Shown here piece by piece: positions 1-12,147 of a DNA stretch of 64,000 nt; position 1 is the stretch's first letter, and every line of letters starts with the position of its first letter. Below the pieces are notes generated by a model. The model saw nothing but the letters and a program-made list of their open reading frames with translations. It ran no database searches and had not been told where the DNA came from. Source of the stretch: Kwoniella bestiolae CBS 10118 (Eukaryota; Basidiomycota; Tremellomycetes; Tremellales; Cryptococcaceae); NCBI RefSeq assembly GCF_000512585.2, contig NC_089246.1, positions 1,886,999 through 1,950,998 on the forward strand. The letters are read 5' to 3'. The position numbers were made by a program, and so were the translations under genes.

Positions 1-648
1 ATCAGTGGAGCTCGGTGGATGGGCAGTGGATGTGGGGAGATCACCGGTTGATGGGTCAAACGAGTCGGTCGTGGAAGTATCCATGGGTGTCGAAGTGGAC
101 GATGGACCAGAGGGGGTTGCTCTACCATATTGACGCAGTGCATCATCCGTCATGAGATCGAATCTAGTCTCTACAATAGCCAATTCCTCTTTACTCAGAC
201 TGTCCAGATAAGTGAGCAACCTGGACCCAGTCGAATCTCCTCTCTTTGGTGAGCGAAACCGACTCAGCTGCTGATCTTCTACTATACGATGGTTATGCAG
301 TGAAGGCGATGTAAGGGCTGACCAATGACCACTCCGCCGACTTGACTCTACGCCGAGCAACTGGGCTTCACTCGATTCATTTGCTGAACGACGAGATGAT
401 CTAGCCAAGGAGATGGTGTTTGCATGAGGTCTATGATATGTTGGAGAATGAATGTCCTGAGACCTAGGAGAGAAGTCGTGCCCCGCTGGCAATAAGATGG
501 AAGGTGTGAGTTGAACTCCACCTACAGGGTGACCTGTTGACACACGACGAGAGAGTGAAGGGTGAGAGGTGGTGCTTGTAGCGAGAGGATGACTCCTTGA
601 TGTCTCTGTGGATCTCAGTCTCGGCCTAGGCTGAATCTGCTCAGCCAT
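1..648 (-). CDS. Ser/Thr-rich low-complexity protein, 3' end beyond the window
   Basis: An uninterrupted minus-strand frame runs from an ATG at 648-646 to base 1 (216 codons, no stop), so this is the N-terminal part of a longer protein. The protein begins MAEQIQPRPRLRSTETSRSH and is rich in Ser, Thr, Pro and Arg. One more ordered stretch, around residues 140-170, contains LLTYLDSLSKEELAIVETRF, which looks like an amphipathic helix. No catalytic motif or known domain is recognisable. It is divergent from the RRM gene, with about 210 bases between the two start codons; that gap contains GAT repeats and a pyrimidine-rich tract. The function is unknown. It is probably a largely disordered regulatory or scaffold protein, but that is a guess from composition. 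Confidence 0.6.
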   Translation of the reverse strand, partial: MAEQIQPRPRLRSTETSRSHPLATSTTSHPSLSRRVSTGHPVGGVQLTPSILLPAGHDFSPRSQDIHSPTYHRPHANTISLARSSRRSANESSEAQLLGVESSRRSGHWSALTSPSLHNHRIVEDQQLSRFRSPKRGDSTGSRLLTYLDSLSKEELAIVETRFDLMTDDALRQYGRATPSGPSSTSTPMDTSTTDSFDPSTGDLPTSTAHPPSSTD

Positions 649-860
649 GGCTATGTCCCCTGTGCTCTCATGAGCTCATGTGAGGTGTATAGTATATGAC
701 GATGATGATGATGAAGATGGATGTGATGATGATGACGGAACCAATCGAGATGATGATGATGAAGGAACATAGATATAACATCTACTTTTCATCTTTCAAT
801 CTTTCACTCTTTCACTTCTCTTTCCTCATCTTCATTTCACTACAGATCAACGCATAGATC
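649..860. promoter_or_regulatory. divergent promoter with GAT repeats and CT-rich tract
   Basis: This short shared intergenic region separates the two opposite start codons. It holds an imperfect GAT/GATGAC trinucleotide repeat at about 697-765 and a pyrimidine-rich stretch of CTTTCA-like units at about 785-840, just upstream of the RRM gene. CT-rich tracts close to the start are common in tremellomycete promoters. No specific factor site was identified. Confidence 0.4.
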
Positions 861-2232
861 ATGGTCAGGACCAACAAGCCGTACCAGGTGAGTGCCCTCT
901 CATGCTTGCATGAGGTGGATGCTTACGATTTACTCATCGTACTCCATAGCGCCCCGATACCTATCGCAAGTCCAACCCCGACGCGACAGGTTCATGGAAA
1001 CATGATCTACACGACTCGGTCAGATCATCACTGGCATCTCGTATCTCATCATCCTCTTCCTCATCAACGACTCCAGCATCCAGATCATCTCTGCTTAACC
1101 GAATAACAGGTGGTCAAGGTAAAGAACTGCTCCCATCCAACTCGTCAAATGTAAAATTACACGGGTTCGACGGACCACCACCAGCGAACCTGAACAATCC
1201 TAATGCCGGTGTGGAGCTCTTACCCTCGGGAAATGGTAGAAGACCAAAGAACAGTGGGAGAGGTGTGAACAATCAAAGTAAAGATCAGTTGAACGCTGCG
1301 TTGGGGGTAGGTGCTCAGCGAGTGAGGGATGTTAGACCGGTTCAGAGGGAATTGATACAACCTCAGCAGCAAGTGTCGATCATGGGTGCTGCGAGGGGGA
1401 CTACTTGGGTGAGGGTGGAGAATTTGGCTCTGGGAACTACGGCTGAGGATGTCGAGGTGAGTAAGGCTTGACTACCATGGCAATCGGATATTTACACCAT
1501 TACAAATCACGTCGGATTCATCTCAAATACATCCATTCCTCGCCTTCATGTGCTAATAGACTTTATATAGTCTGCATTCGCACCCCTCGCGATACTCAAC
1601 TCCAAAACCATAATTTCCGCTACCCCCAACACAGTCACGGTGGACCTCGAGCTGGAGAACCGGTCTGACGCGGAAGGGTTGATCAAGCAATACCACGGTG
1701 TAGTAGCGGATGGAAATACGCTTAGTGTGACAATCATCAACCAAGGTTTGAAAGGTAGGATAGGAGCTTCCACACCGGCGGTGGTCCAGCAACCTGCTCA
1801 GCCTGCTGAAAGGAAGCACAATGTTGGGAGGGAGCTACTGGGATCGAACTCGTCTGGGTGAGTTCAATCGTACTTGCATTCCTTCGTTCTGTCTTTCGTC
1901 TCCGGAAACCGCCCTCCATCGTAAATCCCACTTCATTTCACCGCACAACCTCTGCATGATGATTCTCGCTTCCGGATTAAGGCTAATTGTTATCCCTCGC
2001 TCTTAGCAAACTCTATTCCGATACCATCCTTGCGGCAAACCCAACCTCATCCATAATGACACTCTCCGACGGCTCAGCATTCACCCCTACCCCGGAAGCA
2101 GCAGCAGCAGCTCGAAGATCAGATGCCTGGCGACAAGGTGGTCCCTCGCTAGCCCAGCGACTGGGTGGCCCGAGAAGTAAAGGAAGGGGGCAGATTGGGG
2201 GAGGCAGTTTTCATGATATGTTGATAGATTAG
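861..2232 (+). CDS. RRM-domain RNA-binding protein, four exons
   Basis: The spliced model is 861-887, 950-1456, 1571-1857 and 2007-2232. All junctions are GT-AG with matching phase, giving 348 residues. An RNA-recognition motif occupies about residues 165-245: the strand TWVRVENLALGTTAEDVESAF resembles RNP2 followed by helix 1, and the later segment ending LSVTII gives the last strand. The N-terminal third is Ser/Asn-rich and disordered, and the C-terminus is Gly/Arg-rich (RLGGPRSKGRGQIGGG). The layout (disordered arm, single RRM, RG-rich tail) resembles ALY/Yra1-like mRNA export adaptors, but the RNP motifs are weakly conserved and the exact family is not certain. Role inferred: nuclear mRNA binding. 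Confidence 0.75.
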
Positions 2233-3442
2233 TCGGGAATTGCTGGAGAGTGGGCATAATACTATGTATCTGAGATTATTTGGTGTAGTGTTCTACAGAA
2301 GAGCGTTCTCGTCCACGTCAATGGGAAGGCGATGGCTCTGGCAAGACGATGGCTCTACCAAGCTGTCCATAACCACCCCAATTTGCTTCCGTCTCGCCAT
2401 TACCTCATCAGGTTCCTACTCTTCTCTTCTCCTTCGCCTGTCATCCTCGGATTCTACCTGTACCTCAGTCCCGAACGCATTGAAGCAGATCTCCTAAGCG
2501 TGCCAATGGGGACCATTAGCCTCCGATGCATGGCATCCCAGGCCGAAACTTGTATTTAGTCGGTGCGATCGGCCGTGCAGCTGGTCCGATTAAGCTTAAA
2601 TGATGCTAATTCCTCCCATTAGATTCGCTCGTCAAAGACTTTCGACCGAAACGAAGATATTTGACAGTTCTAGCGAGTCTTGCACTCCCTTAGTCCGATT
2701 GCGGTTACGTATCCATTTCATAGAAAACCTCTGTAATCAGATAAGAGGACAGAAGCGGGAGTAGATAGACAGATCCCCTTTTCGCTTTATAACACGCCTT
2801 CTAAGGGTTGGGACTTTCGCTAGTGCAGTTGTACATTCGAATATTACATCCTACGTTCTTTATCAGATAAACGAGTTCCTGAGGCGTTGCTATAAATAAT
2901 ATAATGATTCTATTAGGTGTTCCTTGGCGATTCAATTGACATGTGTGTTCTTTTCCTTCCATTAGCACTGTCACTCAGACTCAATCCGATCTTTCTCAAG
3001 TGTTCCGTTCCTTGGCTCATTCAATCGGCCGAGTGCGCTCTCACCAGTCACTCTGCCTTGTTCCATCGATGGCTGTCTTCGCTCGTTCCTTGCTGATGAG
3101 CCTAGATCAGGTGAATGTAAAGTAGGTTCGGATGGTGATGCGAATGCACGATGGGAAGACTCAAAGGCTTTCAAGAGAGGATTTTTCCCCATCTCATCGT
3201 CAGATCTCAATCGCCCTTTCTTTGCACTAGCTCAGAACTATTCATTCTCATCTCCTGGGACCTATCACAGGAGAAACGAATTGGCTCTTCGGTGAATGGT
3301 CGATACAGAATTTTCTGGTGGACAGGCTTTTTCAGCGAGCAAATCTCAGATAAGAGAAAAAGCTTCATGTATATATGAGAGAACACGATGACAGTCTTTT
3401 CATCCTCCTTTGAACACCCTCAACCGCTATCCCTCTCCCAGA
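2233..3442. other. intergenic, no gene seen
   Basis: About 1.2 kb lies between the RRM gene and the ferric reductase. The open frames inside (for example 2240-2497 and 2971-3210) begin at non-ATG codons or lack protein-like composition. They overlap each other and have no splice-consistent extensions. The region presumably holds the 3' untranslated region of the first gene and the promoter of the second. Confidence 0.5.
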
Positions 3443-6179
3443 ATGTCGCGAATACACTTCCTTCTCATCTGGCTTTCCCTGCTCATCTTATCATGCTCAG
3501 CTGAAAGGCTTGAGATATCACTTCGTAAACCACCCTACCAATGTCTTGAAGGATGTTACGATGCTTTGTCCTTGGTAACGTTTGGCGATATCAAAGCCAA
3601 GAAGCCTACGATCAAAGATCAATGCAATTCGACCTCTTTCGTCAGCTCGTTGGCCCTGTGTTCAAGCAACTACTGCTCTTCGAAACAGCAGATTGACGGT
3701 TGGAAGTACATCACCTCGGAATGCGAAGGGTCGAAGATCGACCTACAACCTCAAGGAGAAGTTCTGCTCTCGATTGATACCTCGGAAGTGCCATCTACAA
3801 GCATATTCGGAAAGAAGAAGACTGTCAACGGGACGATACTGCTAGATCAACGCTCTTTCGATGCGGGTTACAGGACTGTTGTGAGTGACGATTAGCAATG
3901 ACTGATGACTTCTCTCGCTGACGCACCCCAACCCTTCCACACCACACAGAATTCTCAATGGCAGAGACTGGCTTACGTGAGTTGGACGAAGTTGTCATTC
4001 CATCACGTCATCTGCTGAAATACAGTCCTCAGAGTCACGCCTTTGGCTTCGCCGTCTATCTATTTCTAATTGTAATAGTGCTTATCGGTCTATGCAATCG
4101 ACTCTTGTGTCTAATGGTCAACCGTAACCTCCCTGACTCTCCTGAAGATCCGGATGTACCTAGATCCACACGCAGTCCGACTATATGGTCGAGAGGTTAC
4201 ACATGGTGGCGAAAGAACGTCACTATGCCTGCGCTGTTCGGCTACAGGCATTCTCAGCCATGGGGATGGGTATCAATACCTACGAGAATGCAAAGTATTC
4301 TGGTGAGTGGACCTAGCATCCCCACAAGAGACTCCGCCTACCCAAAGCTTGCTCTATAGATATTCTCGTTCATCGCCATCAACATAATCTTCACATGTGT
4401 GGGATATGATCTGTTTGACGATAACACCGAGTGAGTTGATCTTTGAGTTGCAGAGACCTCGAACTGATATCTCCGTATAAAGGGACACGAACGACAAACA
4501 GGCTCAACTTCTCGATCAACTGCAGTACCGAACAGGAGTGATGTGCGTGTACAACCTGCCGCTGCTTTGGTTATTGGCAGGAAGGAATGATGTGATTCTG
4601 TGGATCACCGGGTGGTCGTACTGTAAGTGCTTGGTAAGAAGCTAGAATATCGTTGTTGATCTCAGCCTCAGCCTCCGTGAACTTGTGGCATCGATATATC
4701 GCTCGGCTAGCCGTGATTCAAGCGTTCATCCATGGAGTGTGAGTAGAGCCACGCTGTAGTCGTCCACGCCAAATCCGCTGATGTCCAAACGCAGAGTCTA
4801 CTCCATCGATAAGAGGGACTCTTTGGCCGAACGATTCTTCCACCGAATGTATTGGGGCACTGGTGTGTTCGTGAGTCCTTCGATACCAAGTATTCTAGTA
4901 AATATACATCTAACTGGGATGTCGTTCCAGGCCCTGATCTGCTTCATCTTCCTGGTGGTCTTCTCCATCAAGCCGATCCGAACGAGATGGTACGAGATAT
5001 TCTTGGTCACTCATATCGCACTGGCGGTGTGCAGCTTGGTGCTCCTCTACTTCCACTTGACGCATATGAAGGGGAAGTTTGACCCATATGTGTATGCATG
5101 TGGCGCTGTCTGGGTAAGTGAGCCAAAAAGTAGAGGCGCATAACCCGTGTTGATGAGTTACGCAGGGCCTTGATCGATTGATACGTCTGCTCCGTATCGT
5201 CGTTCTGACTTACAAGGCACTTTCGAGCAAAGGCAAGAACACCATCGCAGTAATGTCAAATGACGACTCCGGGTTGATAAGACTGTCAATTACAACTTCT
5301 ATCAGGATCATTCCGAAACCAGGTCATTACTACTTCCTGTACCACCCGTTCTCGATCAAGCCTTGGGAAAACCACCCGTTTACCGTTGCTTCATGGGAGA
5401 TCAACGACGATTCGACCACTTTACACTTCCTCGTAGCACCTCAGAAGGGCGCTACCAAGAAGTGGAGGAAAAGAGTTTCCAAGACACCAGAAAGGAGTGA
5501 CAACATCAGACTGCTGATTGAAGGTCCATATGGTCACTCAAATCCCGTCGAAAGGTATGAGAACTTGCTATTAGTCGCGGGCGGAAGCGGTATAACGTCG
5601 ATGTTGGCTTATATCCACACCATGAAGTACCACCGGCAAGACCTCCGGGACGTTGTGACCAAAAAAGTTACATTGGTATGGGTAGTAAAGAACCTACACT
5701 ATGCGATGGACGTGATTCAAAACGAACTGAAGGAGTTTGTAGATACCTCGAATGGCATTAAAGGGATCTCAGTAAACATCCAACTTCACTTGACCAAAGA
5801 CACCGATTCGACCACGACAACTCTCGCAGGCTCCCCAGCGATGTCGAGGGATAATTCAAAATCCACTGGATCTTCTCCAAACACGCTATCCAGTCCGACG
5901 ATGTTCGCGGAGAAAGTTTACCAAGATGAAGAGACTAAAGAGCCGGGAGAGAAGCCCTCCGGCGCATTGACGATTCATTACGGTAGGCCCGAGATGCACT
6001 ACTTGGTGGACACAGCTTTAAGTAGACTGGTGGGCGGCGAGAGACTTGCGGTGTCGGCATGCGGTCCAGCGGCGATGATTGATGATATGCGCAAAGCGGT
6101 TTGTGAGTTGTATGGGTCAGAGGAAGGGAAGGTGGATGGTAGGACTTTGGAGTACTTCGAAGAGTTATTTTCTTGGTAA
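3443..6179 (+). CDS. ferric-chelate reductase (FRE family)
   Basis: Nine exons (3443-3880, 3950-3976, 4033-4302, 4360-4430, 4483-4622, 4672-4738, 4795-4870, 4931-5113, 5166-6179) splice in phase to 761 residues, the usual size for fungal plasma-membrane ferric reductases. The chosen ATG starts a signal peptide (MSRIHFLLIWLSLLILSCSA) before a Cys-rich ectodomain. Several transmembrane helices follow, with the haem-binding region including NLWHRYIARLAVIQAFIHGV, whose histidines are expected to coordinate the b-type haems. The cytosolic half has the FAD-binding HPFTVAS motif, the NADPH-binding LLVAGGSGIT and the C-terminal CGPAAM. The enzyme would reduce extracellular Fe(III) (or Cu(II)) with cytosolic NADPH to feed high-affinity iron uptake. 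No iron permease or multicopper oxidase lies next to it in this window. Confidence 0.93.
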
Positions 6180-6602
6180 ATTTTGGATCTCATAGGTCAT
6201 GCATAGATCGTAGCACGTATTTACCACGCTCACAATCAAGGTCTTGAACGATACCCGAGATCCACTCAGGTGCTGCCAAATTCCCACGTAGCGGTACGAT
6301 GAGGTCATGGGGTCTACCGGACTGACTAATCAACCTTATCTAATCGTGCCGTCATTGGTATGACAGGAGAGGTATTCGCACTTACACCTCCATCAGATGA
6401 TGCATGGATCGATGTGAAAATATATTAGTCTGATTGGCTCAGCCTTGTGACGCAGACACAGTACAAAGTCAACGAAAGGAGGGTATGACGAGGGATGACA
6501 TCTGGTCGTGCGATGGTTGGTGGATTCAGCCTACATAAAAGGTGAAATCTTAGGTAGTAGCTGCAGCATTCTTCATTCAACCACCTTTCCAAAGTCTTCT
6601 CA
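6180..6602. other. intergenic, promoter of the hemerythrin-like gene
   Basis: This 423-base gap carries the 3' end of the ferric reductase transcript and the upstream region of the next gene. Nothing coding is evident. Confidence 0.4.
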
Positions 6603-7416
6603 ATGCTCTCTACCCGCTTTATCACACGCATTCGACCAGTATACCATAACCAGCTTCGTTTATTTGCAACGGCCAAGATGTCAACGGTATCCGACGTCAT
6701 CTCGCACGACCACCGTGAGCTCGAAGAGTACTACGATAACATTGTGAAAGCATCTACCGACGACGAGAAGGTCAGATGGCAGAACCAGTTCACCTGGGAG
6801 CTGGCCAGACACTCGATTGGTGAGGAATTGGTAGTCTACCCGGCGTTTGAGAAATACATTGCGGACGGAAAGGCCATGGCGGATAAAGACAGAGCCGAGC
6901 ATGCGAAGGTGGGTTAATCTGCAGTGACCTCTTTGAGGGATCCTCAAATGTGTGATTAGCTATGGTAATTGCCAGCCCACACCCTGTTACAGTATCAGGT
7001 ACTCTCGCTAATCATCCACATTCATTAGGCAAAAGAACTCCTCAACACCTTCCAACAGCTCCAACCATCCAGTCCCGAGTTCGAGCGCACCCTCAAACAA
7101 CTCATGAGCGAGCTGTCCGAGCATATCAAAGGTGAGGAGCAAGATGATATGCCCAAGCTCGAGCAATCCCTCCCAGGAGGTGAATCGGCCCAACTTGCCA
7201 CCAGCTTCCAAAGGACAAAGAAGTTTGTCCCCACCAGAAGTCACCCGAGCGCACCTGACAAGCCTGTGAGTGGTTACCTTTCAAGAGGCTGAACAGCTTG
7301 CGTCCCCACAATTGACATCTGGTTCCCCCGTATAGCCCTTCGAGACCGTTGCGGGTTTGATGGCAGCACCGATCGACAAGCTCGGCGACATCTTCCGAAG
7401 ATTCCCAAAGGATTGA
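6603..7416 (+). CDS. hemerythrin HHE-domain protein
   Basis: Three exons (6603-6908, 7029-7265, 7336-7416) give 207 residues. The first 25 residues (MLSTRFITRIRPVYHNQLRL) are basic and hydroxylated, as in a mitochondrial targeting peptide; a second in-frame ATG at 6678 could give a shorter cytosolic form. The HHE domain follows, with histidines and acidic residues expected to hold a di-iron centre: ISHDHRELEEYYDNIV, RHSIGEELVVYPAFEKYI, DRAEHAKAK and LSEHIKGEEQDDMPKLE. Members of this family bind O2, NO or iron, or serve in iron/oxidative-stress protection; the substrate here cannot be read from sequence. It lies downstream of the ferric reductase in the same orientation, so both may belong to iron or redox physiology, but no shared regulatory site was identified. 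Confidence 0.85.
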
Positions 7417-7710
7417 ACGTTTCTGGTGAGGTCTTACGCAAGTGGTGAGCCGGTCGGGCTGACTGATGTGTCCTCTAACAGCGACTGCTCAGCCAAGATG
7501 CCATCGGCCACGTGAAAAACAAAGAATATGACTGCAAGTGAAAGATTGTATATACGAGTGAAGTATGTTAACCTTATGCATTTCGTTCTATGAAGAATCA
7601 TCTATTATAGTTGTTTGTTGCCCAAATAGGTTTTTATTATATATGTGGTTGAGTTTTGACTTCTTTGTTTTCACTTTACCTGCCTTTGATCTCACCTGAA
7701 ATGAAGAGAC

Positions 7711-8963
7711 TTAAACACAGTGGACGGCTATTAACGTTACTGATCAGCATGTAATCTCTTACTGTCTGCACAAGTATGTACTCACTACCATCAGCGTGGG
7801 TGTGACAGTCTTGCGAAACAGCCGCTGAGGTTTGAGCAGCGGCGGCGGCGGCGGTGGTTGATGAAGCTGCCGAGTCGGATTCGCAGTGGACGGCTGAGGT
7901 ATAGATGGACATCAGTGACTAAATTCCCTTGATTAGAAAAGGAGCCACTCACCACCATCAGCGTGAGTGTGACAAGCCTCAGCAGCTGAGCTGGTAGCGG
8001 CAGGAGCAGCAGAAGAAGCGGGGGCAGCAGAAGAAGAGTGGTCATGCGATTCAGCGGGTTGACCGATACAGGCATCACCACCTCCGGCTACTTCGACGGC
8101 ATAGACGTCTAAGTAAGATTGTAAGGTCAGCAGGATCCTAAAGCGCTGGAACTCCGTCCACTTACGAGCGGCGAAAGCTTGTAGAGCATCCGAATCCATG
8201 GGCGAGTAAGTGGCGTTGTGCTCGGCAAGCTCGAGAGCAGAAGCGTAGTCCTCAGAGTAGTGGCCAACAAGTTCGTTGGTGACGGATGGAACGTGGAACA
8301 TTCGGTGGATCAAGTCGATGGACCAGTGAGTACCAAGTGGGCTTCCAGCGACGGTGTAACCGTTCATACAGAAGTATTCGTTGTAATACCTGTCCGTGTA
8401 CGAGGCATCGCAGATGACAGTCTCCTGAGTGGCGTTGTCACCTCTCCAGTGGCCTCTCCAGCCTACTTGACCACAGTTCTGAGAACGTCCAAAGGTTAGC
8501 ACGAATCTTAGATGGTAATGACTCCTTTATCGGGGGCGAAGGGAAATAACTCACTCCATCAGGGTTATCACATCGGAAGATGACATTCTCCTTGTCACTG
8601 GTCAACAATGACTCCCAGACACCCAATACGGTCGCGAAAGCAGCTTTCTCTTTACCAAAGTACTTTTGGAAAACGGGGTCCTCAGGACCATTCTTGGCGA
8701 CGTACTCCTGAGCGACTGTAGCGACTTCAAATGTATCACTAGAAGGTCAATCGTTAGAATATACCTTGACGTATACGTGATGACGGTGTAGCATGGACTC
8801 ACGCGAAAGCCTTCTCGAGCATTCTTCTTTGGGTAGCGTTACAACTTTCGTGAATCGTAACATCGGTCTTGTAGTTTTTGTTCAACTCTCTAGCAACGTT
8901 GATGGGTGAAGCAAGAGCGATACCGGCGAGGGCAGCAGCGGATAACAGAGTTGTGGCGACCAT
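7711..8963 (-). CDS. secreted PRA1/Asp f 2/ZPS1-type zinc-binding protein
   Basis: This multi-exon minus-strand gene starts at 8963 with a signal peptide (MVATTLLSAAALAGIALAS). The mature part follows the fungal pH-regulated antigen/zincophore family closely: early ESCNATQRRMLEKAF, then GWRGHWRGDNATQETVICD, the short HRMFH motif in the place of the family's metal-site histidines, and HYSEDYASALELAEHNATYS. The C-terminus is Ser/Ala-rich and ends in a CHTHADG-VHC metal-binding tail. Here that tail is present twice (CHTHADGAVHC, then CHTHADGTVHC before the stop), each copy interrupted by an intron in the same GGT codon context. In Candida the homologue is a secreted zinc scavenger (zincophore) working with the ZIP transporter gene that shares its promoter; the same divergent arrangement occurs here with the gene at 10146. 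The reverse complement of TATATAAG lies about 105 bases upstream of the ATG (9068-9075). Confidence 0.93.
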
Positions 8964-10145
8964 TTTGTGGGATTTTTGGGTGGATCTTTTGAAGAGGAGG
9001 GAGAGTGAGAAAATTGATGCAATTGCGGATGATGAGAGCGAGTCGGAGAAGGAGTAGAACCAACAAGCTTATATACCTTTTTTCAATTATGCTTCAAGAT
9101 GGATTCATCTTCGAGATTTTTCAACCTGAAGAACAAGTCCTCGAATACTGATCGGAAGTGATGATCCGAAGTTCAAGTCCTCTCCATCAGCTCCACCAGC
9201 CACCCATGCTCTAGATGATCGTCAAAGTGGAGCAGAAGATGATGACCGTGCGCCAAGTGGGACTCATTTCGACATTGAATAACGCTATATTCTGTACCGG
9301 AATAGTATTCAATCAGGTAATGTCCACGAGAGGAGATCACATATACGAGACGATGAAGAGTGCCTGCCAAGATCCAAAGGTTACCCGTGAGTCCATTTTG
9401 GGGTACACAGAGGACCGGACTACTCACAAGCGAAGCGGATGTAACCTACATATCCCTGCTTCTTCCTGACACTCATCATGCATCAGAGTGGTTCTCAATC
9501 ATATTCATGCCATTTTGAGCAGACTCAGTTGAAAATGAGCGAATGATAAGTTATACTTCCGTGCCAAGACTTTTAGATGACCGTCATGGTACTCATCGGA
9601 TTCACTCGTTGTTCTTTTGTGACTGTTTCGATCACAAGTACTCGAATGACTCTTTCATATAAACCAATGGCAATTGAATCAATCTAATCAGATTGTCTTG
9701 GCTGCGGATCTCGCCAAGCACAGTCATGCCATCTCCCTTTACGCTTAAATTTGTAATCACCATAGACATTCATTCATCACATCATCATTCATCGTTCAAT
9801 GCGACCATGTGCATGTGTGTCTTTGGATGGATGTCACTTGTTCACCCCAAATGCAGGCAAGAGATGGGAAGATTTCAGACTGGAACACTGCTTAAGCGAG
9901 CTCTTTCGTCTACTCCACTGACTTGAGAAGATAGAAAGGCAGAGGGGTACTCTTTGTTCACACACCTTTAAAAGTGCATTGCACTAGACTGAAGAAGTTT
10001 TTTCATCGGATCATCCGGATCATCTTCCTGTTCCCGGAACACACAAAAGAGCATATACAAGTTATATCGCCATTCAGTGAATTTCAACCAAGCTTTCACA
10101 TCTTCATTCGTAGTCGACCCCACTCAGAACGCAAGAGCTCTCAAG
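8964..10145. promoter_or_regulatory. shared promoter of the PRA1-like and ZIP genes
   Basis: Both flanking genes point outward from this 1.18-kb region. It contains a TATA element for the minus-strand gene (9068-9075) and, about 170 bases before the ZIP start, ACCTTTAAAAG at 9964-9974. That element matches the fungal zinc-response element ACCTTNAAGGT at 9 of 11 positions. Zinc-starvation control by a Zap1-type factor is therefore plausible but not demonstrated. Open frames inside the region (for example 9215-9469 on the plus strand, 9173-9427 on the minus strand) look like chance frames. Confidence 0.5.
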
Positions 10146-12147
10146 ATGAAGTCGAGAGTGCTATCCGCCCTCTTCGCCATTGCCGCTGTCAACGCTCAAT
10201 TCGGTCCTGCGGCAACAAGCTCATCGACTTCTTTGGGTCCTGCTCCGACCGAGTCCATTGGATGTAGACAAGGTGGGTGGTAGGATGGCACCTTCATTCT
10301 GACATGGCCTTTTGCTGACTGGACATTCGCATCTAGTCAACGGAGCCTGGGAATGTGCAGGACCGGCCAACGGTGCTACATCTGCGGCCACATCTGCTGC
10401 TGCTTCGACAAGTCAAGCTGGTACCCCAACCACTAGCTCTGCTTCGTCAGGTGTACCTCCTCCACCTACCGAATCGGTAGGATGTGTCCTTCACATCGAT
10501 CACTACCATTGTGAAGGTCCCGCCCCAGGTTACTCGGCTAGTCCGACTACAACCGGCGAGCCTACAATCCCTTCGCCAACTGAGAGTAGTAACTGTTTCT
10601 GGCGTGAGTGAGATGAACTCTTCTTACTGCAGGTGTGAGCTGACTTCCCCGTCTACTTAGACGAGACCCACTGGGATTGTTTCGACTCCCAAGCAGAATT
10701 AGAGGAAGCTCAAGGTGCGGATGAGTCGGGAGAATGTATCATTCATGGTAAGTGCCGGTATCATCCAGACTATGCAGCTGAATACATACTGACCCTGTAA
10801 TCTTTCTTGATGCAGTTGGTCATACGTAAGTATCCTCTCGGTCTTCCTAAGAGGTCCCTCGGCTGATGCAAATCATAGACACGGTGACTGTTCCGCCGAA
10901 GATTTGGCTTGCGGTGCGGTGTTACTCGAAGACTTTAACATGGGATTACACGTTGGAGGACTGTTCATCATCCTTGTTACCTCTGGTCTCGGAGCGATGA
11001 TTCCATTGATCACCGGATGGGCAAGGAAGAGGAATCAGAGTACCGACAGCTTGGATACTAGAGTATCAAGTTCTGATCAAGATCACACCGCTTTTGGAAG
11101 AAAGGCTGGATTGTGGTCCAACATCTTCTTTATCGCCAAGCATTTCGGTACTGTGAGTTCAACGTCAATGTCAGTTGCAAGTGCGTATGCTGATTCAATA
11201 ATATCGTAGGGTGTAATCTTGTCCACCGCTTTCATCGTGAGTGATGCGTTGCCCTTGACATGCAGCCATCTCTGATAATATACGCTCAGCACCTCCTCTA
11301 CCACGGCTTCGTGATGTTCGCCAACGAGTGTGTCGGCCATATGTCGTACGAGTCCACCGCGCCAGCTATCGCCTTGGCTGCTGCATTCGTGACCTTTTTA
11401 TTCGACTTCGTTGGATCAAGAGCCGCCCATAGGAAATACGACCACCATGCTCAAGGCGCCCTGGGTTCACCTGGGAATGAGAAACTTCCTCGAGCTTCGC
11501 CAGAGCACGATCATTCTCATGATGGACATGATCACGGGTATGACTTGGTACTTGAGGGCAGACAGAACTGGGAAGTGATCCTACTAGAACTGGGTATCAT
11601 CTTCCACTCGTGAGTAAACAGTTCCCTGGAAAGCAGAAGAAGCTGACCACGTGAGCTCATTCAGCATTATGATCGGTGTGACACTCGGTGCAGGCAGTGG
11701 GAACGGCTGGACCACTCTTCTCATCGTCATTGTATTCCACCAGTTCTTCGAAGGTTTGGCCCTCGGTGCGAGAATTGCTCTCCTCCGAACCATCTCAAAG
11801 GCTAGACAGTTCATCATGGCTCTCGCATTCACCCTCATCACACCGATTGGTATTGCCATCGGTATTGGAGTGAGAAAGTCGTTCTCTCAGAACGGTAAAG
11901 CTTCTTTACTTTCAGTCGGTATCTTGAATTGCATCAGTGCTGGTATCTTGGTGAGTTGTTCGTAAGCTGAGAGTGTGTGACAGTCCGCTCACAGCAACTG
12001 TGATAGCTCTACGCCGCCTTCCGACTACTCTCTTGCGACTTCACCGACGGTCCCCTCCGAGATGCTAAACCATACAAGGTCATCGCTGCTTTACTGGCTA
12101 TGATCGCTGGAATGATCGGTATGAGTGTGCTGGGTAAATGGGCGTAG
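10146..12147 (+). CDS. ZIP-family zinc transporter with Cys/His-rich ectodomain
   Basis: A signal peptide (MKSRVLSALFAIAAVNAQ) leads into an extracellular Ser/Thr/Ala-rich domain with four related modules, each starting and ending in Cys: GCRQVNGAWEC, GCVLHIDHYHC, NCFWHETHWDC and ECIIHVGHTHGDC. The ZIP membrane domain then begins with GLHVGGLFIILVTSGLGAMI. A His-rich cytosolic loop follows (HDHSHDGHDHG). The conserved metal-path helices include IIFHSIMIGVTLGAG and VIVFHQFFEGLALGARI, and the protein ends VLGKWA. The gene has many short introns. It should import Zn(II), possibly other divalent metals, across the plasma membrane. The ectodomain modules probably bind zinc or receive it from the divergent PRA1-like secreted protein, whose tail has the same Cys-His-His-Cys style; this hand-over is inference. 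Confidence 0.93.
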
